From Micavibrio sp. (GTDB lineage: Bacteria > Pseudomonadota > Alphaproteobacteria > Micavibrionales > Micavibrionaceae), in the NCBI GenBank assembly GCA_002695035.1, contig NZNU01000056.1:18109-53684 (forward strand): a DNA stretch of 35,576 nucleotides. The letters are read 5' to 3'. A program made the position numbers and the translations under genes. This document shows positions 8,109 to 16,621 of the stretch, one piece after another. The stretch's first letter is position 1. Each line of letters opens with the position of its first letter. The notes beneath the pieces are model-generated. The model saw only the letters and a list, made by a program, of their open reading frames with translations. It was not told the DNA's origin and ran no database searches.

Positions 8109-8846
8109 ATGGTTATGAACTTCAATAAAGCTTTCTTACCGCTAATCACCATTGCTGCGTTTTCGGTTGCTTTGCCCGCGCAGGCAGGGTTTGAGTTCAA
8201 TGCAACTCCTATGTCGCAGAGCCAAGGCGGTTTTGATAACTCTGGTGATGTTATGTCTCCGGTTTCAAGCTCTGTAGCGCCTGTGCCAGAAGTCAGGGAA
8301 GAATCAGTTATGAGTGGCGGTGCGATGCTACCTCCGGCGTCACCCCCAAGAGCAGCCACTGTGACTACGCGGGAGCCGGACTTTGTATCATCCAATTTTC
8401 GTAAAAGTGCCGGCCCTGCAGCCAGAGATATGGGTTACATAACGCCTGAGCCAACTTATAATAACGCATCTTATACAACGGCGTCATTACCGCCAGCCCG
8501 TCAGCAAAACTCTTATACAGGTGATGTATATCAGGACAGTGGAGCGGCACAACCGCAAAATTATGCTTCCGACGCCGGGTATCAATCTGGTGAGCGTTGG
8601 GAAGTCACAGGTAACGAAAGCCTTCAAAATGTTTTAGAAGGCTGGTCGAGGCGTGAAGGTATGGGGCTTATCTGGAACACAGGGAATGTATATCTCTTCG
8701 ATGCTCCATTCTTCCTGAAGGGAAGCTATACAGAAGCTGTTGAACGGGCGCTAAACCAGTTTTCCGATCAACCAGGGCGCCCCGTAGGTGCGATTTATAA
8801 TGATCCCGAAACAGGACGTCCTGTTCTGGTTGTATCACAGGAATAA
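8109..8846 (+). CDS. Exported protein with C-terminal TcpQ-like domain
   Basis: From ATG 8109 (245 residues) the protein has a signal peptide ending near LPAQA-GF. A disordered, Ser/Pro/Ala/Gln/Tyr-rich region fills about residues 30-160. A compact C-terminal domain (about 163-245) reads WEVTGNESLQNVLEGWSRRE, then LIWN, GSYTEAVERALNQF and PVLVVSQE. That order of motifs resembles the TcpQ domain (toxin-coregulated pilus protein Q, also in PilL- and DotD-like proteins), which works beside secretins or in type IV pilus/secretion assemblies. No secretin or pilus gene is in this window, so the partner is unknown. GTG 8100 and ATG 8115 are alternative starts; none has a good ribosome-binding site. 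The next gene starts 18 bases later and is also exported, so the two are probably cotranscribed. Confidence 0.7.
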   Translation: MVMNFNKAFLPLITIAAFSVALPAQAGFEFNATPMSQSQGGFDNSGDVMSPVSSSVAPVPEVREESVMSGGAMLPPASPPRAATVTTREPDFVSSNFRKSAGPAARDMGYITPEPTYNNASYTTASLPPARQQNSYTGDVYQDSGAAQPQNYASDAGYQSGERWEVTGNESLQNVLEGWSRREGMGLIWNTGNVYLFDAPFFLKGSYTEAVERALNQFSDQPGRPVGAIYNDPETGRPVLVVSQE

Positions 8847-8864
8847 GGCAGGGGGAGTTTGAAT

Positions 8865-11759
8865 ATGCGCTCAGGATTTTCAAAGTTAAAAACATTAGGA
8901 TTATTGACGGGAACAGTCGGCGTTTTGTCCGTAGTTCCTTTTGCTGTTTTTGGAGCCACCTATTCTGCAACGGGTAATTGGTCTGTTTCCAAAAGTTCTG
9001 ACGGTAATTACTGCACAGCCGTCCAGGGTTTCACACAAGAGGCTGTTATCACAGTTGGACAAAGGGCTGATGGTGCTCTTTCTGTTGCTTTGGACTTCCA
9101 AAAAGATATGCTGGATACTTCTAAAAGTCATACAGCTAAATTAACTGCTAACGGTGTAAGCCGTACATTTACTACGCGCACAGCTTCTCCTTCTACATTG
9201 GTTGTTGCCGTGGGGATTGATGATTCTTTTTATGTGGCTTTGAAAAACGCCGTCGTTCTGGGTGTTTCTATTGATGGCAAGCAACATGATTTCTCCTTGA
9301 GGCAGGCATCTTCCGGACTACAGGCACTAAGCCAATGTAGTGCAGGTTTGCCCAATTCAAGTATAGATGTTAGCAGCACAACTCCTACAATATCGGAATC
9401 CTCTGCCCCTTCACAGCCCGTGCCTAATGTGCAAGCCAGCGCAGTCCAATCGACTTCGGCAGCGCCCTCAGGAGCATCTGCCGCTTTGCTTGCAGAAAAT
9501 GCGAGCCTTAAAGATGCGCTGGGCCAACTCAGACAACAATACGAGAATCTTTCCTCTCAGGGCACAACAAGCGCAAGAGCCTCCGAATTGGAAGAGAAGC
9601 TGGCTATTGCTAACAGGGAATTGCAGCAATTAAGATCACAGTCTTCTACTCAGCAAGCGGCTGCCCCGGATAGTCAAGCTGTATCAAACATGCAAAAAGC
9701 ACTAGAAGAGGCGCAAGGTAAAATAACCGCGCTTGAATCTGAGCTGGCTCAAAGCCGTAATCAGGTATCAGCCGCTGAACAAAGTGCTGCGCAGGACACC
9801 CAAATGCAGGCAGAGCTTACCGCTTTACAAAATCAGGTCAGCCAGCTTTCAAGTGAAAAAACCCGACTGGAGCAGGAGAAAAAGCGTCTTGAGAGCGAAA
9901 AATCAAATCTTTCCAGCCAGCTTTCCCAGACATCGGCGGAAGTGGCCTCTTCAGAGCAATCTTCAGCCGCTTTAAAGGACGCTCAAAGTCAGGTAAGCAC
10001 CCTTCAAGCTGAAAAAATCCAGCTTGAAAATGACTTGAAAGCCACGCAAACAACGCTTGCAATGATGAGAGGCCAAAAAAGGGAAACTGATGAGGTGCAA
10101 TCAAATATTGAAGGATTGGAAGCCAGAATAGCGACATTACAGGCGGAAAACCAGAAGCTGCAATCTGAGGTAGCGACCAGTAAGGCTGTTGAAGACAGCA
10201 GTAAAAATCTGACAGAACAGATTGCAAAACTTCAAACTGAGCGCGCCGTTATGCAAGGCACGATAAACGGCCTTAATGACCAGATTGCTCAGTTGAACAC
10301 TAAGATCGAAAAAGATACAGCTTTGCTTACGGCGAATGCTTCTGAGGGAAACAGCAGGGTCAAGGCACTTGAGACGCAAATTGCCATGATGAAGGGGGAA
10401 AACTCCAACCTGCAAAAAGAGCTTACCGAAGCGACGAGTAAGATTTCCAGCCTGGAGGCAGCACCCACGGAAAACCCTGAAGATAAATTGCAATTGAGTA
10501 TGTTACAAAAACAAGTGACAGATTTGCAAAGTGAAAACACACAGTTGAAAGCACAGCTTGAGACGGCTAAAGCTGAAAATGCTGCAACGTCACAGCAAAA
10601 TTCTGACAGCACTAATCCTCAATTGGCGATGTTGCAGACACAGGTCACAGACCTGCAAAGTGAAAACACACAATTAAAAGCACAGCTTGCTGCCACGCCG
10701 GAACAAGCTACAGTTCAACAGGCTGAGTTGTCCTGCCCTGAACCTGCGACAGTGGCCGCAGCGGACACAGGCAAAGAAGACGAGCTTAGAGCACAGCTTC
10801 GCACAGTACAGTCGGATTACGAGCGCTTACTTGCCGAGAACTCAAGGCTTGGAACAGAGCTTGATAAGATGCGCGCTAATATAGAAAGCGACAAGCTGGA
10901 AGTTGCCGGCGGTGACTGGACACTTGAGCAAGCCACGCGCCGTTATCAGGAATCCCAGCGAGAAATCAGACGCCTAGGGTCTTTGCTGGAGCGCCAGAAC
11001 AGCAAGTGTCAGGCTGAAAAGCAGGAAATTGAATATATGCTTTTCGATCCACGTCTGACGGAAAGCGCACAAATTGCGATGCTTAATTCCTTGGAAGACC
11101 AGCTTAACCAAAGTAATTCACGCGTAAGGGAACTTGAAGGCAGACTTGGAGTTTCGCCTTCTGCCTTTGCACAAAATACGGTTAGCGGCTCTGCTAATGT
11201 CATATCCGGCGGTACGAATGTACCTTCAGTGGATGTGACGCCTGTGTCAACCACTCAAAACGCTGTTAAGCCGACACTCGCTTCTGTAAAAGTCGACAGA
11301 GCAGATATGATTAGTGTGCAACAATTATCTCCTGACTATTACAAGAGCTTGCTGCAAAATGCAGGGGTCAATATCCAGAGCATTGAAGATAAATCTTCAG
11401 GGAACAAAAGCAGCTATACATGGGTTGTAAATAATTCATTATATGGCACAGCACAAGAAGTCCCAATGGAGGGTAGCTTTGCCGGAATGGTAGAAGGGTA
11501 TATTGCTACTGCAAAATCCAGATGTGATGGTGATTTTGCAGCAGTTCCCGTTTCAACCGGTGTTGCCAATCCAGGGAATACCCGTGAGGCCTATGAAATT
11601 GCATGCATAAATGGGCAAGGCGGCTTATCCGCATCTTTATTGTTTTTCCAGAAAAATGATAAATTTATTAGCATAGCCCATGAGGGGGCAACTGACAGCA
11701 TGTCTCAGGCAATGGATGTACGTGACAAGCTGGATAAAACACTCCAGAAAAGCTCTTAA
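8865..11759 (+). CDS. Large exported coiled-coil protein, unknown function
   Basis: No family recognised. Translation from ATG 8865 (964 residues) is supported by GGGGGAG ending 7 bases upstream; a TTG 6 bases earlier is less likely. A signal peptide (about 1-30, ending VFGA) is followed by a small probably beta-rich domain (about 30-155, one Cys near each end: NYCTA and SQCSA). A Ser/Ala/Pro linker comes next, then a very long heptad-rich coiled coil (about 200-620) full of L, Q, E, K and S. A second helical part (about 640-760) contains RRYQESQREIRRLGSLLERQ and LEDQLNQSNSRVRELEGRL. The C-terminal domain (about 810-964) has paired cysteines (KSRCDG and EIACING). The even spread of cysteines fits a periplasmic or surface location. 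Its close link to the TcpQ-domain gene suggests a shared envelope job, possibly spanning the periplasm. Confidence 0.75.
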   Translation: MRSGFSKLKTLGLLTGTVGVLSVVPFAVFGATYSATGNWSVSKSSDGNYCTAVQGFTQEAVITVGQRADGALSVALDFQKDMLDTSKSHTAKLTANGVSRTFTTRTASPSTLVVAVGIDDSFYVALKNAVVLGVSIDGKQHDFSLRQASSGLQALSQCSAGLPNSSIDVSSTTPTISESSAPSQPVPNVQASAVQSTSAAPSGASAALLAENASLKDALGQLRQQYENLSSQGTTSARASELEEKLAIANRELQQLRSQSSTQQAAAPDSQAVSNMQKALEEAQGKITALESELAQSRNQVSAAEQSAAQDTQMQAELTALQNQVSQLSSEKTRLEQEKKRLESEKSNLSSQLSQTSAEVASSEQSSAALKDAQSQVSTLQAEKIQLENDLKATQTTLAMMRGQKRETDEVQSNIEGLEARIATLQAENQKLQSEVATSKAVEDSSKNLTEQIAKLQTERAVMQGTINGLNDQIAQLNTKIEKDTALLTANASEGNSRVKALETQIAMMKGENSNLQKELTEATSKISSLEAAPTENPEDKLQLSMLQKQVTDLQSENTQLKAQLETAKAENAATSQQNSDSTNPQLAMLQTQVTDLQSENTQLKAQLAATPEQATVQQAELSCPEPATVAAADTGKEDELRAQLRTVQSDYERLLAENSRLGTELDKMRANIESDKLEVAGGDWTLEQATRRYQESQREIRRLGSLLERQNSKCQAEKQEIEYMLFDPRLTESAQIAMLNSLEDQLNQSNSRVRELEGRLGVSPSAFAQNTVSGSANVISGGTNVPSVDVTPVSTTQNAVKPTLASVKVDRADMISVQQLSPDYYKSLLQNAGVNIQSIEDKSSGNKSSYTWVVNNSLYGTAQEVPMEGSFAGMVEGYIATAKSRCDGDFAAVPVSTGVANPGNTREAYEIACINGQGGLSASLLFFQKNDKFISIAHEGATDSMSQAMDVRDKLDKTLQKSS
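10494..10688 (+). repeat. Direct repeat inside the coiled-coil gene (two 66-base units, 129-base period)
   Basis: Units 10494-10559 and 10623-10688 encode 22 residues each that are 20/22 identical, sharing QVTDLQSENTQLKAQL. At DNA level I count 12 differences in 66 bases, mostly at third codon positions. The 43-codon period is compatible with a repeated coiled-coil module. Confidence 0.8.
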
Positions 11760-11882
11760 GAAAAACTTTTCGACTTTTCGCGACTGCAAGGTAATCTGTT
11801 GGTAATTTTTATCTGTAATTATAAGAGACTATGTTACTCTTAGAGCATAAAAACCCGCACCCTTTTACAAGCACGTAAATTT

Positions 11883-13649
11883 ATGAGCAAGCCAGATCCT
11901 TTGCTACACCATCTTTCTGAGACTCTAAAGTTAACTGGACAGGTTGCCTTCGTTTGGAACCTTACGGAGGATAAACTTCTCTTTTTTGGCGATAACAAGG
12001 GAGTATTTGATTGCGAGGCAGGTGAATTGCCTTCCAATAGTCTGGAATATAATAAGAAATTAAACCCGGAAGACCTTCCTTACCGTTTAGAGACGCTGCA
12101 TACCATTTTCGAAGGTTTATCAAACGAGCAAAAGCAAGCGGATTATAAACTTAAATACTCAGCCCGGCACATGGATGGAAGCTTTATACCCCTGGAAGAA
12201 AAGGGTACTGCAATATATGAGCCGGAAGAGGGACAAAAAATTGCCCGTGGCATTATAAAAATCGATGCGGCGGCACTGAAAGAAAACCTCATTTTGCAAG
12301 GCATGGACGGAGCTTTAATCAAACCGGATATCATGGGCGATGCAACTGCCGGACGGCGGTATTTGCAAAGTATGATTGAGGGGCTTTCCAAGGAACATAC
12401 AAGATGCCTTGACAGGGGCTTTGTACTGGCCGTTGGGATAGACCGCCTCTCTGTAATGAATGAAGTTTATGGGCATGAAGTTGTCGATACAATTATTGAA
12501 AAAACAGGTAAGCGTTTGCAAGAACTTGCTTTGGAGGGGGGCACGGTAATGAGGCTCGGCGGGGATATTCACGGGGTCATTTTCAAAAATCGACTGCAAA
12601 AGAATATGGATGAGCTTGCACGCTATATACTACAGAATTTTCTAAGGCGCCCCTTAGTAATCAGCAATCAAAGTATTCAGGTTTTTGTCTCTATCGGTGG
12701 CAAAAAAATTGATGAGATTACCCTTACTCCCGCCTCTCTATTGGTAAAGGTGGAGAAAGCACTTCAGGAAGCAAAAGGCCAGGGCAGAGGATGTTATATC
12801 AATTATGATGAAAGCAAGGTAGAAGGCGCCGAGGATTATAAAAACCTGCTGGAACTTGGAAATGATTTTCTACAAGGCTTGCGCAATAACCGTGTTTGTG
12901 TCGCATACCAGCCCATATTGGGAACGAATAAAGATGAGGTTTCTTTTTACGAATGCCTTATTCGTCTGATTAGCGAGGACGGCAAGCTTATACCCGCAGG
13001 GCATTTTATAGATGCGATCGAACATATGGGTCTGACCCGTTTGGTTGACAGGTTTTGTATGAAGAACGCCGTTCAGGAGCTGGAAAAATACCCTGATATC
13101 AGACTGTCTATAAATGTATCAAATCAGACACTGATGGATCCTGAGTGGCTGAAAGAGCTCTCTTCACTGCTGCATGGACAAAAGGAAGTCGCAGCACGTT
13201 TGATTGTTGAAATCACGGAAAGCTCCGCCATGCAAAATATTGATTATACTCTAAATATAGTCAGAGAATTACAAAGCCTTGGTTGTGCAGTGGCTCTGGA
13301 TGACTTTGGCAGTGGTCAAACGTCTTTTTCACAGCTCAAGGATTTAAACTTAAACATGGTCAAAATTGATAAATCCTTCCTTATGGAGCTGGATAATCAT
13401 AAGAATAAATTATTTATAGAGACATTGCATACGCTTGCAGGTGGAATGGACATGGAAACTGTTGCCGAAGGCGCACAAGATGCTGAGGTTATGAAATATC
13501 TCAAAGATAGCGGTATACAACATATTCAGGGCTTTGCTTATGGACGGCCTTCTGTAGAGAGGCTGTGGTTGTCAGAAGATGATCCTGACAGACATCCTGT
13601 AAAGCTTAATACTTTGAAATACGAAGACCTTGTGAAAAAAGAGACCTGA
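11883..13649 (+). CDS. Degenerate GGDEF / intact EAL cyclic-di-GMP phosphodiesterase
   Basis: Three parts are visible in 588 residues. An N-terminal PAS-like sensor (about 10-130) has LTGQVAFVWNLTEDKLLFFG and ARHMDGSFIPLEE. A diguanylate-cyclase-like domain (about 150-310) reads GGDIH at 226-230 in place of GGDEF, so cyclase activity is unlikely. An EAL domain (about 325-565) keeps the metal and catalytic residues: E357 (ECL), N411 (INVSN), E443 (EITES), D473-D474 (DDFGSG), K494 (KIDKSF), E529 (AEG) and Q549 (IQG). It should therefore hydrolyse cyclic-di-GMP to pGpG and lower biofilm-type signalling. It has no membrane segment, so is probably cytosolic. Its stop abuts the phaR stop exactly, tail to tail. 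Confidence 0.9.
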   Translation: MSKPDPLLHHLSETLKLTGQVAFVWNLTEDKLLFFGDNKGVFDCEAGELPSNSLEYNKKLNPEDLPYRLETLHTIFEGLSNEQKQADYKLKYSARHMDGSFIPLEEKGTAIYEPEEGQKIARGIIKIDAAALKENLILQGMDGALIKPDIMGDATAGRRYLQSMIEGLSKEHTRCLDRGFVLAVGIDRLSVMNEVYGHEVVDTIIEKTGKRLQELALEGGTVMRLGGDIHGVIFKNRLQKNMDELARYILQNFLRRPLVISNQSIQVFVSIGGKKIDEITLTPASLLVKVEKALQEAKGQGRGCYINYDESKVEGAEDYKNLLELGNDFLQGLRNNRVCVAYQPILGTNKDEVSFYECLIRLISEDGKLIPAGHFIDAIEHMGLTRLVDRFCMKNAVQELEKYPDIRLSINVSNQTLMDPEWLKELSSLLHGQKEVAARLIVEITESSAMQNIDYTLNIVRELQSLGCAVALDDFGSGQTSFSQLKDLNLNMVKIDKSFLMELDNHKNKLFIETLHTLAGGMDMETVAEGAQDAEVMKYLKDSGIQHIQGFAYGRPSVERLWLSEDDPDRHPVKLNTLKYEDLVKKET

Positions 13650-14138
13650 TTAATCGTCTTTTTTCGACTTAGCTGTCATCCCTGTGAAAGCATTCAGAGT
13701 ATTTTGAAACATCGCCATATTTTGACGCGTCATTTCCTCCATCATTTGAAGCGGCATCATGCCACCACTTAAAGATTTTGTCATTTGTTCCCTAAGGTCT
13801 TCCTGATGCTGCACAAAGTTTTCAAGCGACTGCTCAAGATAATTTGGCAGAAGCGGTTGCATCGCATCACCGTAAAACCCAATGATTTGCTTTAAGAAGT
13901 TGAGCGGAAGAACATTTTCGCCTTTAGACTCTTTTTCAACAATAATTTGTGTTAGAACGGGTTTGGTTAAATCTTCGCCGCTTTTGGCATCAATGACTAC
14001 AAAATCATGGCCTTCTTTTACCATGTCATAAAGATCTTCCAATGTAACATAGGAGCTGCGGCCAGTATCATATAGACGTCGGTTCGCGTATTTTTTGACA
14101 ATCGTTGGTTTGTCCTGTTTCTTTTTTGCTGCAGACAT
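13650..14138 (-). CDS. phaR: Polyhydroxyalkanoate synthesis repressor PhaR
   Basis: PhaR represses PHA genes and is released when it binds nascent PHB granules, linking phasin and synthase expression to polymer formation. The 162-residue protein shows the conserved DNA-binding region IVKKYANRRLYDTGRSSYVT (PHB_acc_N) at about residues 14-33, then GEDLTKPVLTQIIVEKE, then the accumulation-regulator repeat with LKQIIGFYGDAMQPLLPNYL. Length is a little under the alphaproteobacterial norm. AGGAAGG lies about 8 bases before the ATG. It is divergent from phaC, with a 123-base spacer carrying a promoter and a palindrome that is its likely operator. Confidence 0.95.
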   Translation of the reverse strand: MSAAKKKQDKPTIVKKYANRRLYDTGRSSYVTLEDLYDMVKEGHDFVVIDAKSGEDLTKPVLTQIIVEKESKGENVLPLNFLKQIIGFYGDAMQPLLPNYLEQSLENFVQHQEDLREQMTKSLSGGMMPLQMMEEMTRQNMAMFQNTLNAFTGMTAKSKKDD

Positions 14139-14174
14139 AAATGTGACCTTCCTGTAAAAGTATCTTAAAAGAAA

Positions 14175-14223
14175 TTATAATTCTCGTGTAGAGACACTAT
14201 AATGTGCTTTTTGTGCAGCTGCA
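14175..14223 (+). promoter_or_regulatory. phaC promoter with candidate PhaR operator
   Basis: A perfect -10 TATAAT (14198-14203) has a weak -35 TTATAA (14175-14180) 17 bases upstream. Just after it, at about +4 to +13 of the expected transcript, lies the perfect palindrome TGCAGCTGCA (14214-14223). PhaR of Paracoccus is known to bind TGC-rich inverted sites (CTGC...GCAG), so this is a reasonable operator, blocking phaC and perhaps also regulating phaR. The binding is inferred, not shown. Confidence 0.55.
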
Positions 14224-14261
14224 AAGGAAATCTTTAGAGTCTGTTTTTAGGAACAATAACA

Positions 14262-15344
14262 ATGCCATCGCAGAGAAATAAACATATTCTGGATACCTAT
14301 CTGGGCCTCACACTTTCGACATTAAGTTCTGACAACCGTCAGCTAGACCAAGAGTCTATCGAAAAAATGCTGCGTGGTATCAAGAAATATCTTGATTATG
14401 CAGAGCTATCTTTCACACGGAAGTATAAGACTTGCTTTGAATGTCGAAACGCAAAATTGCTACAGGCAGAGGCCAAGACAAAGGTCACTGGAAAAGTGCA
14501 GCAAATACTCATTATTCCTTCCCTGATAAACGGAATGGAAATACTTGACCTGCTACAAGACCACTCATTTGTAAGCTGGCTTACCGGGCAGGGGTTTGAT
14601 GTATATATTCTTGACTGGCATCCTGCCTTGAAAGCAAAATCCATTTGCAGCCTTTTCGATGCTTTGGATGCTGTCAGGGAATGCGCACAATATCTGTCCA
14701 GAGACCAGAAGCCTGTCCACGGGTTTGGATATTGTATGGGGGGAACTTTATTGGCAGGGCTTGCTGCACGCTATAAAAACCTGTTCAAGAGCCTGACCTT
14801 TTTAGCGTCGCCATGGAATTTTCATGCAAAAAATGATCCGTTGTCCGCATCCCTAAAAGCCTCAATCCCTTTGAAGCCTTGGTCGGAAACAACGTCAGTT
14901 CACTGGATACAGCCCTTTTTTGCAGCGTTAGATCCCCTGGGGGCATATAATAAATTTACCGCTTTCAGCGATATGGATGAGGGATGTTTTGAGGCTGATC
15001 GCTTTGTTGCCGTAGAAGATTGGCTTAATAGTGGTCAAAACCTGCCCATGAGCTTAACTGAGGAAATTCTGGATAGCTGGTATCTAAAAAATAAGCCGTT
15101 TACAGGAGAATGGATCGTCTCGGGGAAGAAAATATCTGCAACAGAAATTGAATGCCCCTCCTTTTTTGTAACACCAGTTAAGGATAAGATTGTACCACTG
15201 GAGACTGCTTCTGCTTTGGAGCGGCAGATTAAAAACACAGAACAGATCACCCCTGATTGTGGGCATATAGCCACCTTGGTCAGCCAGAAATCCTATATAG
15301 ATATCTGGCCTGTATATTGTGACTGGTTGACAAATCAGCAGTAG
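14262..15344 (+). CDS. phaC: Short poly(3-hydroxyalkanoate) synthase-like alpha/beta hydrolase
   Basis: PHA synthase joins 3-hydroxyacyl-CoA units into polymer using a cysteine nucleophile. The 360-residue protein has the synthase form of the lipase box, FGYCMGG, with C158, plus D308 (TPVKDKIVP) and H335 (CGHIATL) as the rest of the triad. It also has the LDWHPAL segment typical of synthases (family: DWg.P). It lacks the roughly 200-residue N-terminal extension of class I PhaC. Its length and triad spacing are closest to class III PhaC (Allochromatium type, C149/D302/H331), which normally needs PhaE; no phaE is in this window. A depolymerase would carry serine in place of C158, so synthase is favoured. 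It is followed 74 bases later by phaA. Confidence 0.85.
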   Translation: MPSQRNKHILDTYLGLTLSTLSSDNRQLDQESIEKMLRGIKKYLDYAELSFTRKYKTCFECRNAKLLQAEAKTKVTGKVQQILIIPSLINGMEILDLLQDHSFVSWLTGQGFDVYILDWHPALKAKSICSLFDALDAVRECAQYLSRDQKPVHGFGYCMGGTLLAGLAARYKNLFKSLTFLASPWNFHAKNDPLSASLKASIPLKPWSETTSVHWIQPFFAALDPLGAYNKFTAFSDMDEGCFEADRFVAVEDWLNSGQNLPMSLTEEILDSWYLKNKPFTGEWIVSGKKISATEIECPSFFVTPVKDKIVPLETASALERQIKNTEQITPDCGHIATLVSQKSYIDIWPVYCDWLTNQQ

Positions 15345-15418
15345 AAACCACCTTGTATTTTACGGGCTTTTAAGGCACATATAGTAATAAGCCCAACACA
15401 TAAAAGGTAAGGTATAAA

Positions 15419-16621
15419 ATGTCTGAAGAAATCGTCATTGTTTCGGCCAAAAGAACGGCTATCGGAAATTTCAATGGAGCACTTGCCGGTGTTTCTGCAC
15501 CAAAACTGGGTGCTGTGGCTATTAAAGCTGTTTTAGAAGATAGCGGCGTTTCACCCGATGCTATTAATGATGTTTTGATGGGTAATGTTTTGACCGCGGG
15601 ACTTGGGCAAAACCCTGCACGGCAGGCGGCAATGGAGGCAGGATTGCCTCATTCAAAAACTGCCATGACAATCAATCAGGTTTGCGGGTCTGGACTGCGT
15701 TCTATCGCGCTTGGGTATCAGGCTTTGCTGGCAGGGGATGCGGATATTATTGTGGCGGGCGGACAGGAAAATATGAGCCTTTCACCACATGCGGCCCACC
15801 TCCGTGACGGTATCAAAATGGGCGATGCCAAAATGGTAGATACGATGATTAAAGACGGACTTTGGGATGTTTATAATGACTACCATATGGGCGTCACAGC
15901 AGAAAATATAGTCGAAAAATATGGTTTTACAAAGGAAGATCAGGACAAGTTTGCAGCCAACTCACAGCAAAAGGCGGAAGCCGCAATTAAGGGTGGTAAA
16001 TTCAAGGATGAAATTACACCTGTGACTGTACCTAATCGAAAAGGAGATATCGTTTTTGAAGAAGATGAGTTTCCACGTGCTGGCACAACGTCCGAGGGAC
16101 TTGGGAAGCTACGGGGTGCTTTTAAGAAAGACGGTACAGTTACAGCCGGTAACGCCTCGGGGGTCAATGACGGGGCGGCGGCAGTGTTGATGATGCGAGC
16201 AAGCAAGGCAAAAGAGCTTGGCTTAAAACCTTTTGCCAGTATCAAAGGCTGGGCAACCGCAGGGGTCGACCCTGCAATCATGGGAACAGGCCCAATCCCT
16301 GCTACCAAAGCTGCCTTAAAAAAGGCAGGCTGGGATATTGCCGATCTTGATCTGGTAGAGGCAAATGAAGCCTTCGCCGCACAATCCTGCAGCGTATTGA
16401 AAGAGCTTAAACTTGATGCTGATAAAGTAAATGTTAATGGTGGTGCGATTGCACTGGGCCATCCTATCGGTGCATCTGGTACGCGGGTTGTGGTTACACT
16501 GCTTCATGAAATGGCACGTCGTAACGCGAAAAAAGGTTTGGCTACTTTATGTATTGGTGGCGGAATGGGTATTGCGATGTGTTTTCAAAGGGACGATGAA
16601 CAGGAATGGAGGACATTGTGA
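15419..16621 (+). CDS. phaA: Acetyl-CoA C-acetyltransferase (biosynthetic thiolase)
   Basis: Condenses two acetyl-CoA to acetoacetyl-CoA, the first step of PHB synthesis. The 400-residue protein keeps the thiolase catalytic residues at the numbering of the Zoogloea enzyme: C89 (NQVCGSG), H348 ([10 protein letters not shown]) and C378 (LCIGGGMG). NEAFAAQ of the active-site NEAF motif is at about 315. A short polar tail (DDEQEWRTL) extends past the usual end. Position between phaC and phaB, and a GTGA overlap of its stop with the phaB start, mark it as the PHB thiolase rather than a degradative enzyme. Confidence 0.96.
   Translation: MSEEIVIVSAKRTAIGNFNGALAGVSAPKLGAVAIKAVLEDSGVSPDAINDVLMGNVLTAGLGQNPARQAAMEAGLPHSKTAMTINQVCGSGLRSIALGYQALLAGDADIIVAGGQENMSLSPHAAHLRDGIKMGDAKMVDTMIKDGLWDVYNDYHMGVTAENIVEKYGFTKEDQDKFAANSQQKAEAAIKGGKFKDEITPVTVPNRKGDIVFEEDEFPRAGTTSEGLGKLRGAFKKDGTVTAGNASGVNDGAAAVLMMRASKAKELGLKPFASIKGWATAGVDPAIMGTGPIPATKAALKKAGWDIADLDLVEANEAFAAQSCSVLKELKLDADKVNVNGGAIALGHPIGASGTRVVVTLLHEMARRNAKKGLATLCIGGGMGIAMCFQRDDEQEWRTL

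Noticed and set aside
10289-10612. Several long minus-strand open frames under the coiled-coil gene
   Set aside because: They arise from the biased codon composition of the repeated L/Q/E/K-rich coding sequence and show no recognisable protein features.
11822-11842. Short inverted repeat TAAGAG-N9-CTCTTA before the phosphodiesterase gene
   Set aside because: Only 6 bp with a 9-base loop, no T run and no promoter context that makes it convincing.
15364-15394. GGGCTT and AAGCCC arms between phaC and phaA as a terminator or attenuator
   Set aside because: Six-base stem with a loop of about 19 bases and no T run; too weak to call.
16606-16617. ATG 16606 as the phaB start
   Set aside because: The only purine-rich site before it is too close, whereas GGAGG is 5 bases before GTG 16618, which also overlaps the phaA stop as GTGA.
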